Part shown: in pieces, positions 55,468-64,000 of the stretch
How positions within the stretch are numbered: position 1 is the stretch's first letter
Layout: each line of letters begins with the position of its first letter
NCBI RefSeq assembly: GCF_021917145.1
Contig: NW_025813938.1
Span: forward strand, 310,001-374,000
Reading direction: 5' to 3'
DNA length: 64,000 nucleotides
Source of the DNA: Hypomesus transpacificus
Lineage: Eukaryota > Chordata > Actinopteri > Osmeriformes > Osmeridae
Position numbers and translations under genes: made by a program
The notes under the pieces: model-generated
The model's input: only the letters and a program-made list of their open reading frames with translations
Told to the model about the DNA's origin: nothing
Databases searched by the model: none

Positions 55468-56066
55468 GTCCCCTACCCCAGCTCTCTACCCCTGCTACCC
55501 TACCCCAGCTCTCTACCCCTGCTACCCTACCCCAGCTCTCTACCCCTGCTACCCTACCCCAGCTCTCTACCCCTGCTACCCTACCCCAGCTCTCTACCCC
55601 TGCTACCCTACCCCAGCTCTCTACCCCTGCTACCCTACCCCAGCTCTCTACCCCTGCTACCCTACCCCAGCTCTCTACCCCTGCTACCCTACCCCAGCTC
55701 TCTACCCCTGCTACCCTACCCCAGCTCTCTACCCTGCTGCCCTACCCCAGCTCTCTACCCCTGCTACCCTACCCCAGCTCTCTACCCCTGCTACCCTACC
55801 CCAGCTCTCTACCCCTGCTACCCTACCCCAGCTCTCTACCCCTGCTACCCTACCCCAGCTCTCTACCCCTGCTACCCTACCCCAGCTCTCTACCCCTGCT
55901 ACCCTACCTCTGCTACCCTGCCCCAGCACTGTACCCCTGCTACCCTACCCCTGCTACCCTACCCCCAGCCCTGCACCCCTGCTACCCTACTCCAGCTCTC
56001 TACCCCTGCTACCCTACCCCAGCTCTTTACCCCCGCTACCCTACCCCAGCTCTCTACCCCTGCTAC
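55468..56066. repeat. 26-bp minisatellite, about 22 copies
   Basis: CCCAGCTCTCTACCCCTGCT plus ACCCTA, with late variants (CAGCACTGT, CCAGCCCTG). The period is not a multiple of three, so the three plus frames carry the same peptide repeats in rotation. Confidence 0.95.
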
Positions 56067-56636
56067 ATGAGTTGCATATACGAAAAAACGTCCATTGTCA
56101 GGGCATTTGTTTAGCCTAACAAACTGGTTACCAGGGTTACCATGACACTATAAGCGAATGCTGAAAAGGTCTCTCAGCCTTGCCCACACTGTTTTCTGGT
56201 GAAGTCTGAAATATGTGTAGCCTATGTATTGGTGTATGAATAACATCGAAATTGTCGTGCGTACGTGGATATATAGGCTATATCTTGTGCTAATTACACG
56301 CAGTACAAATGTGCATGCTCACTTCTGATCGTTAATTGGAGGTTAGGATGTGATTACATTAATTTATGTTCTATCCCATGGAACAGTAAATTCATAGATA
56401 ATTTCTCTACATGTAGGTTATTCTGTAGATCGAATACAATATATTTGGCTTTACACAAAAGTACAAATCCAGGGGATATAGAGTAGTACAGAATAGCTTT
56501 TCTGGCAAACTTTTATAGAGAAGTTAAATGACTATCTCGCAACCTCCACGCGAGTATTCAGAAATTTGTGAATGGAAGACAGAATGTAGGTTCATTGTTA
56601 AAAGAAAACTATACAGTGACGTTCCTTGGTACGCGA

Positions 56637-56745
56637 CCAATCCTAGAGGTGATAAGATAGTTAAAGACCGACAGATTCAACCAATGGCTCGTCACGCGGC
56701 AAAGACTAGCGCAGAAACAGGCCAATCGGAAACTGGCATGCAAAT
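56637..56745 (+). promoter_or_regulatory. Promoter with three CCAAT boxes and an octamer
   Basis: CCAAT occurs at 56637, 56681 and 56722, all in one orientation and 44 and 41 bp apart. The octamer ATGCAAAT follows at 56738-56745. Regularly spaced CCAAT boxes are a hallmark of NF-Y promoters. A probable first exon ending at a donor (CTCCGT|GTGAGT, about 57061) lies downstream, and the miRNA hairpins start 1.6 kb further on. Confidence 0.6.
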
Positions 56746-56759
56746 AAGGAATTTGCCTC

Positions 56760-57061
56760 AGCAAGAGCTGAATGTCAACTAGTCAAAGATGGAGTCCAGA
56801 GCTTGGAGGCCGTGAGGGTTGGCCATGGACGAAATGCAATTTCTATTTTAGAGACAATGCATGCGACAGCCTGCCATGCTTGATGGAACAACTTAACACT
56901 GCAATGGATGTTCGTTTGGGGAATACGCCGGATAAATGCAGAACATTTACCTGCCATCACTTAAACAACTTTTGCTCATTTTCTCGTTCTCCTTTTCTGT
57001 CTTCCAAGGATTGTCCCTCCCATGGCAAGGTACCATTCATGAACTGAGGAGCTCATCTCCG
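56760..57061 (+). ncRNA. Putative first exon of the miR-130/301/454 primary transcript
   Basis: Begins just past the CCAAT cluster and ends at CATCTCCGT|GTGAGTAG, a strong donor. It has no convincing coding frame. Assignment to the miRNA transcript is inference from position and strand. Confidence 0.35.
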
Positions 57062-58702
57062 TGTGAGTAGCATCCTCGTGAGTGGGAGAAATGGCGGGAG
57101 CTCACGGCGATACCGGGATGTTGGTTCGGGTATTCAGGATAGGGAGGGGTACGCACTCGGCTGAAGTAGTTTTTAATATTTTGTGTGTGTGTGTGCGTGT
57201 ATGTGTGTGTTGGCCCGCGCTGTGATACAGGGGCAGAGAAAGGGGTGTGATTGACAAGTGAATGCACATGCATTATGTGTGAACGCAGAGGTGGTCATGA
57301 CTATTGACGTGTAAGGGTTATGTCAAGTATGAGGTTCATTCTTGTACTTATAATGTATTCTTACAACATTAAGATATAACTGTTCATTGAAAGCCCCGTG
57401 TAGCCTCTGTTGAATACTGGCGGGGGTGGGCAGAAGATTCCCATTTTCGAATTAAATGTAGCCTGTTTTTACACGAATTAAACCTAGTCCTGTTGGGCCT
57501 TAGCCTTTTTGGTGGATGTTTTCTTATAAGACAAAGATTGGCTGTAAGTTGGCAGGAGTCGTTTTTCAGCCCCCAAATATATTATACAGTCACGGTATCC
57601 AAATAGTTTATTTGGAGTTATTGACACACGGTAATGCTGTAGGTGATTAGCCTATTGCAACCCCTGAAATTGGAAAATGGTCTCTAAACAGTTTGCTGTA
57701 CTTATTCATGAGGTGGATCTAAAGGTCTTAGAAATAGTTGGTGGTCCACGGTCTGAAGTCAACGTGCGGCTAATTATTTTAATGGAAGGTTACAAAGAGT
57801 TTACATGTAGACACAGTCTTAAGTGTGAATTGATTACAAAATGTCTTAAACCTAAATATAAGTTCTGCAACTCTGAAGGTTCACTTTGGCGGCGACTTTT
57901 TTGTGTGATTCAAACCTCATCTGAACATTGGAAATAACAACCCGCCCCCGCCCCTTCCTCTATAAAACGAGGAAGGGTTTCAAATTGCCACTTTGGCCAA
58001 GGGGACAAGAATAGTACGTATTAAATGAAGGTTTCTGGTATTGTATCGCGGAATGTGCTCTTTGCCCCACATAGCATATGCTGACCCCTCCCTCATTTCC
58101 TATGTCTAGTGTTTGCAGTTTTTACCTGACTCAAACATAAAAATTGTTTCAACTTTTATTTCGAAAACAGGATATATTTTTTTCTTCACTATTTGACGTT
58201 TTGTGCACGTTGCTTGGAATTGTATAGTTAGATGCATTCCGGTTTAATGTATTGGTCCATTTATTCGGAACAACAATGTGACTAAAGTAGACAATTGAAG
58301 ATAATATGACTAACAGGTTAAACGTCTATTTGCAACATATCAGACTTCAACTATTCGACGTGCTTTCTCAACAAACTTAGGCACACACTGTCCTAAATAT
58401 GATTATTTTCGACCTTTCGTTTTCATTCCTTCTTTTTCATCGAGTAGGTGTTATTTTCAAACATTGTGTCAGATGTTCGCCAAAGGCCCATAACCGGCTA
58501 TTAAAATCAAATCAAAACTAAGATGGCAGTGTTAGATGACACGTGCAATTGTATGTGTGAAATTTAAATTCTAGCAAATTAAACGTAGCATATAGGCAGT
58601 AATCCCATACTGTCAAAATGTGTTAGGACTGTTAATATAGTTGACGGCCTGCATTCAGGGATTTGGAAATATTTTCAATGGATTTAACGAGACCGCATAA
58701 AT

Positions 58703-58787
58703 GTTGTTGTCCAAAGCCCTTTTTCTGTTGTACTACTGTGAAATCAGATGAGCAGTGCAATATTAAAAGGGCATTGGTTGACATAAA
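58703..58787 (+). ncRNA. mir130c: pre-miR-130 (miR-130c type)
   Basis: The 3p arm at 58753-58774 is CAGTGCAATATTAAAAGGGC followed by AT, which I recall as fish miR-130c exactly. The 5p arm at 58716-58738 (GCCCTTTTTCTGTTGTACTA...) pairs with it across a loop around GTGAAATCAGATGAG. Seed AGUGCAA. miR-130 family members repress TGF-beta pathway, PTEN-type and growth-control mRNAs. Confidence 0.95.
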
Positions 58788-59309
58788 AGACCCCCACCCT
58801 TAATCTTCACCCTCCTCCCCCAACTTCCTGAACTCCTCTCTTCTGGATGGATACGACACCTTATCTCCGCTTACACAAATTAGGTTATCACATAAAGGAA
58901 ACAAAAACCAAGTTGATTGTGTGATTTACGTTTAATTGTGACAGCCTTTAACGATGCATTGGGCCGATATACATGAAACATATGTAGAACTATAATTATA
59001 AAGTAATTTAGGCATCTAAATGTGGAAGGAGGAAGGTTCAACGCGGTCCATAGGTCGTGTTCAGACCTAGTTCGACATTTAGATTAAAAACTGTTAACGG
59101 ATTTAGTTTAGAAATGAAAGTAGGCCTATGTATCATGTCCTCTTTGTTAAATGACATAATATGTTGCATTTTAGCCATTGTGACACAATGAAGTGGGACT
59201 TTTTTTTATGGAGAAATTTGTGTTTGCTATGTGTGTGTCTGGTGTGCGCGCGTGAATGAGTGTGTGTGTGTGGTTGTGTATGCGCGCACTCCGATTAGCC
59301 GTGAGCAGA

Positions 59310-59392
59310 GGTCAGCTGCTTTGACGATGTTGCACTACTGTTCCATCCGCTGAAGCAGTGCAATAGTATTGTCATAGCATTCGGCCTTCGCC
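59310..59392 (+). ncRNA. mir301: pre-miR-301
   Basis: The 3p arm at 59356-59380 starts CAGTGCAATAGTATTGTCAT and continues AGCAT, the fish miR-301b/c form (AUAGC rather than AAAGC). The 5p arm at 59318-59340 (GCTTTGACGATGTTGCACTA...) pairs with it; loop TTCCATCCGCTGAAG. It lies 0.6 kb after miR-130, as the pair does in human 22q11 in the other order. Same seed AGUGCAA. Confidence 0.95.
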
Positions 59393-62300
59393 AGAGCCTC
59401 GCTGGAAGCGGATGCTGTCACTTATGGACGGAGGGATGGACGGAGGGGTGTATGGAGCGTTTGCACGGTTCTGCTGTGGGCCTCTTGTGTTTCACGTCTC
59501 CCGCTTCCGAGACCAGCCTGCTCAACGTATCGAAACTCAGACAAAAATGCAGCCATATGTCATAAGTTTACTGATGTTTCTATCTTAATGCTTCCGCCTG
59601 TGTTGTGAATCTACACTTTGCGTAGCTACTCCCATGACACCAACACCAGGCTGTAGAATCAGTCAATGGACTTGTTTTCAACCAAACTTGCTTTTTTTTT
59701 TTTTACTGTAGTAGATAGGGCCTCTATTGACCACGCCTCCAAAAAAAGAACATTTTGTTCGACAGAACTTCAGAGGTCGTCTTCGTTTGCATTGGAAACC
59801 ACGTGTCAGATAAAGTAACATTCAAACAATGCTTTGAAGTCAGTTTCACAACTTTTCACACGTTTTGAAAATAGTGTAATATACACATTGGTTTAACCCA
59901 AACCACTGCGCCTCGTGGTGTTTTCTTGTATTGGTAAGGGGTTAGATTTAGGCAAGCTAAAATGTACTATCCTAGAAAAAAGACATCGATGTTTAAATAT
60001 CAGCTGTGCTAGAAAGGGCAGATTCACAGCCAATAAAGGAAGTACCTGTTATTACCTAGACCTAAAAGCCTAGTAAATTCACTGTAGAACTAAAGATAAA
60101 ATAACAGTTTTGCAGGCAGATTAGACTAGGCCCAAACTACTCATTTCAATCGAACAAATTGAAGTCATAGGCTACAATTTAAGACGTTAAATGTCCACAA
60201 ATGGGATTGTTATACTAAAATGATTTCATACTCAATTAATCATGAAACAAATATTTGTCTAAATGTTTGCTGTTGGCTATTTATGTTGGAACATGTACAA
60301 ATAGGCCCACTAAAAAGTACCAGTGAAAAAACAGTCATGTTGTCACAATTTTAAGATATTGTTATTTATGCACTAAAATAACTTCCCACAAGGATGGTAA
60401 CAGAAGAAGAACTGATTCTGCCATTTTTCAGTTGACCAATAACACTGTTTTGTTGCAGTTACGGGTATGACATAAATGAAAGAATTTCCGGCTATTCGTT
60501 TTTGTCTCTTGCAAACCAATAATTTGAGTGGAACTTTGTAAAAAATAATTGCATATATATATATAATATATAATTTTTTTTAAGCACTACCTAATTGTTC
60601 TTCCCGGCGGATCCCATCCTCTGCTTGTAAGGCTCAGCAGTGTGGGTGAAGGGGCTACATGTTAGTGGCTGGTCGCATGGGGGAGGGGGCTTCCTCTGAG
60701 GAATGCAGAGGGCAAGTCCTGCTCTGGAACAGGGAGGAGGGGAACCGCCTTGGGATACGTTTCATCCCTGCTGTAGACTGCTGCTATAGACTGCTGCTAT
60801 AGACTGCTGCTATAGACTGCTGCTGTAGACTGCTGCTTGCTGTGGCCAGAGGGGTTAGCTGCCTGTGTGTGTGTTCGTGTGTGTGTGTGTTCGTGTGGGA
60901 GTTTGTGTTAGTGTGTGTGTGTGTGACGAACACCCTAGGCAGCCCCATTCCCCATGTATACGCTCACTCCTTACTCAGTGTTGTTTACAATATGGCGCCA
61001 TGAGTTTATGTGCAAAATAGGGTGAGATCCTTGGGTACGATCATGAGAGTGTGCAGTTGATAGACTACTGCATGTAGATTTGTCAGTGAGTCAGATGTGT
61101 CTGTGCTGGTGTTGATGTAGCCCTGGATCACAGGCAGGTTGGCTGGCGGCAGCCGTTCGGCCCTAGGCCAGGTTTTGTTGATACGGCCACTGGGTTGATG
61201 TTACCTGTAGAACGTGAAGGATTATTAGGGCGGGAGTTTAGGGCGGGTAAAATATTTGTAGTCTGTTTTCCAGGAGTCCACTATAAAAACTGCAAGTAGG
61301 AGCCTGTCCTTGCATGAATGCTGGCAGGCAAATACCAGAATATATGATGTTTAAGTCATGAAGCCAATTGGATGTAACTGAATAGACCACTACAGCCAGT
61401 GGTGGTGTTTATCACATCCTAGAAATGCATTTAGGAGCAATGCTAATGATCCTTCTAAGGATTATTTGTTGTTTTTCTTACTGGACAATGTATCAGTTGG
61501 TCTGACATTATGGAAAAACAACTATATTTCAGTGATGTGATTAGAGTATCTTCAAACAGGAGCATAAAACAAAAAGAAACTCTAGGATAGGTCTACGTTG
61601 CCTTGAATCAGAGTATGTTAACATCCAGTATGTTTTCGGAACATTGCTGGGGCCCCTTCGAAATTCTAAGAAAAAGGCACTGCGGAATTTCTCCCATCTG
61701 TTGTCTCCAAAGTCTATGGTTTTAATGGGGGTCAAAGTTCACTGTTTCTGCCACTGAAAATAATAGTGCCTCCTTGGAAGCTGTTTCTGTTTAAAATGAC
61801 CCAAACGTTTCCTTATTCTTGATAAATGGAAACAACGTGAAGACTATGGATTTTTAGCTCGAATGTCCCTCAGAAACACTGCATTGAAAACCTCTATCGC
61901 TTTTCAGTGGCTTGTCTGTGCTGATTGATTTAATAGGCCAGATAACGTGAATTATTGTGAACCTACAGCAGCTTTAAGTCACTTATTACCCAAGTAGGCT
62001 TTAAATATTGGGGTTTTGCTATTCCTGTTTGGCTGCAATTGACAAGTGTGCTTGATTATTTAGGTGGATACTAAGTGGTTATAAAGAATTGTTTGTTATA
62101 ATATCCATTTCTTTAAATTTGAGATTTTGAAAAGCTCAATTTTGAATAAATGCATCCCCCTCCCTTTCTCCCTCTCTCTCTCTCTCTCCCTCCCTCCCTC
62201 CCTCCCTCCCTTGCTCAATCCGTCTCTCTCTCTCGCTCCCTCCCTCCCTCTCAGGAAACCATGTGCACCAAGCGTGTTCAGTACGACATACGACTGCTGG

Positions 62301-62990
62301 ATATTAACAGTCCAGACAGGATCAAACTGAAATCTTTTTAAATAAGACAATGTGGTTGACTGTAGAATTTGACAGGCAAGAAGCAGGAATGGTGGTTGAT
62401 TGGTTTGTGCCTGAGTGGGACTCATTGCGTGTTTACAAGTGTTTAACAGGAGGATGGGACACTTCTGCCAGGCTGTATGCTCTGCGTCGTATGAAAAGCT
62501 AGTAGGTCTATTGATTTCGGTCTTTACCTGTTTTCTCGGAAATGTCGGATTAGCTGTCACTTGTCAGCCGTGATTAGGTGTTCTGTGTTCTGAAACTGGA
62601 GGTTGTGCTAGAGATAACACACAGCCGGTGGTGGAACTGCTATCTGATGGGTGCTTTAAGAAATCAGGAAGAAGAAAACTGAGGATTGATAAACAGCAAA
62701 TAGAAGACAGAAAACAGAACAAATGGTTGAACTGGGAGCCTCAGAACCCTGTGTGCCCAGCTCCAGAGCTGCTGAGAGTTTGGAATTCACACGACGTCAG
62801 CAACCCTGCCACGTGACGAGAGCCATCGCAGGAGACGGGCCGTCTAATTGGACATTCTTTTCTCAAAATGCGCAGGTATGTTGTGTGCCTTAATAATCAT
62901 CTCTACGTTGGCTGCCATGTGTGTCTCCTGCTTGTCCTCGAGGCTGCTGGTGTGCTGCTCATATCATCATTTATATACATTTGATGCCTT
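59393..62990. other. Intron-like sequence between miR-301 and miR-454
   Basis: Contains a T run (59693-59704), TA-rich patch (60553-60585), a 15-bp array (60773-60842), GT repeats (60857-60925) and a TC-rich tract (62157-62250). A small open frame at 62261 (MCTKRVQYDIRLLDINSPDR...) has no recognised relative. No further miRNA hairpin was recognised. Confidence 0.5.
60773..60842. repeat. 15-bp array, about 5 copies
   Basis: TAGACTGCTGCTATAGACTG-type repeats (TAGACTGCTGCTATA unit). Confidence 0.9.
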
Positions 62991-62992
62991 GC

Positions 62993-63068
62993 AGACGTGA
63001 CCCTATCAATATTGCCTCTGCTTTGAGTGTTAACAGAGCAGTGCAATATTGCTTATAGGGTCTCGACT
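62993..63068 (+). ncRNA. mir454: pre-miR-454
   Basis: The 5p arm at 63000-63021 is ACCCTATCAATATTGCCTCT plus GC. The 3p arm at 63039-63061 is CAGTGCAATATTGCTTATAG plus GGT. These match vertebrate miR-454 except that the first 3p base is C where U is usual. Arms pair well, with loop TTTGAGTGTTAACAGAG. Seed AGUGCAA is shared with miR-130/301. In mammals miR-454 sits with miR-301a on another chromosome, so all three together fit an ancestral cluster. Confidence 0.94.
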
Positions 63069-63266
63069 TCAGGGAAGGTCCTCTGGGCGGCTCAACTTCA
63101 GGGAAGGTCCTATTGGGCGGCTCAACTTCAGGGAAGGTCCTATTGGGCGGCTCAACTTCAGGGAAGGTCCTATTGGGCGGCTCAACTTCAGGGAAGGTCC
63201 TATTGGGCGGCTCAACTTCAGGGAAGGTCCTATTGGGCGGCTCAACTTCAGGGAAGGTCCTATTGG
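63062..63266. repeat. 30-bp minisatellite abutting pre-miR-454
   Basis: Seven units of GGCTCAACTTCAGGGAAGGT plus CCTATTGGGC. The first, divergent unit (TCTCGACTTCAGGGAAGGTC) begins at the last base of the miRNA stem. Confidence 0.94.
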
Positions 63267-64000
63267 CGGCTCCTGCCTTGTTTTCCTGGTATTGAGTTAT
63301 TGTTAGTTGTTTGTGAAGGTTGTTTAATTAAGTATGTAATTTAAAAGCAAAGACTTAACAACTTTTGCAGGCCATACGTTTGTTATAGTCTTGCTCTGTG
63401 TTTTTATAAAGAAAACCAGATGAATGATGATACAGTGTGAGTTAAGCTGACACAACACCACACCAGCACCATGTATACTAAACACTGAAACACTGTGAAA
63501 TAATTCATTAGAAGCTTTAACAAAAAGCAGTGAAAGACAATCAAATGAAAAATATGAATTGTTCATGGAAGGTTATTCCAGTGTAACTCACAAATCAAAA
63601 AGGACTTACGTTACATTGTGTCAATTAACTTGTTGTTGTTCATTGTGTTGTTGGTCTTAAACTCATCTTGTCATTTTTGTCTATCTGAAATGTATTTTAC
63701 TATAAGAGTTCGTAATTATGGAAATTATTCTAAGTATACTTCTGACAAAGACTATTTTAAATGTAAAAACCTTCAGGAAGAGTTGTATATTGTAAGTTTC
63801 AGTATAACTCATTTATTGCCATACCCAATTGTTATTAAGCATGTGTAAAAAATCACATTAGTTCAGAACCATATATTTGCCTAATCATAGGAATGTATGG
63901 TCATTAAGCAAGTGTAAAATCTGTTTCAGATTATTGTGTATAAAACTGTCATAGATAGAGAAGGGGCTTGTGTCAACATAATTTCAAGATTAAATGTAAT
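63267..64000. other. AT-rich, no gene found
   Basis: No exon, hairpin or repeat recognised. The miRNA host transcript may continue beyond the window. Confidence 0.5.

Noticed and set aside
57677-57937. 86-codon open frame as a gene
   Set aside because: Composition is like its AT-rich surroundings, no domain is recognised, and no splice or promoter context supports it.
62261-62342. Small open frame starting MCTKRVQYDI as an exon
   Set aside because: It follows a TC-rich tract that mimics an acceptor, but there is no recognised family and no good donor; it lies in the presumed miRNA host intron.

Overview
This is teleost fish nuclear DNA. Genes have introns with GT..AG boundaries. tRNA-derived SINE copies with a fish-type tail are scattered through the window, along with a LINE 3' fragment and short inverted-repeat DNA elements. 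Three linked CXC chemokine genes and a pri-miRNA region for miR-130/301/454 are present. PPM1F next to TOP3B, with a miR-301/130 cluster nearby, matches the human 22q11.2 neighbourhood (from memory). I cannot name the species.

Layout. 1-6.6 kb: no gene, only minisatellites, SINE pieces, a LINE fragment and a TATA-bearing LTR-like stretch. 6.6-13.7 kb: three small CXC chemokine genes (two on minus, one on plus). 16.0-21.6 kb, minus: complete ppm1f, seven coding exons and a probable 5' UTR exon. 22.7-23.9 kb, plus: the 3' half of a trypsin-family serine protease gene. 24.2-38.4 kb, minus: complete 18-exon top3b with a one-base shift in a G run in its last exon. 39.2-41.0 kb, plus: a three-exon IL-17 family cytokine. 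41-56 kb: no protein gene found, mostly very large minisatellites. 56.6-63.1 kb, plus: a CCAAT-box promoter and hairpins for miR-130, miR-301 and miR-454, probably one non-coding primary transcript.

By my own addition about a quarter of the window is tandem repeat. In ppm1f and top3b the arrays are not random: at about fifteen exon/intron boundaries a minisatellite starts at, or contains copies of, the real splice site. Some copies carry adjoining exon bases. This is the most unusual feature of the window. I read it as repeated expansion seeded at splice sites, giving rows of decoy donors, decoy acceptors and possible 3-nt microexons.

Functionally the locus mixes housekeeping genes (a PP2C phosphatase and a type IA topoisomerase), inducible immune genes (CXC chemokines, IL-17, a protease remnant) and a regulatory miRNA cluster sharing the seed AGUGCAA. 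All exon joins below were worked out by eye from splice motifs and reading-frame continuity; none was checked against transcripts.
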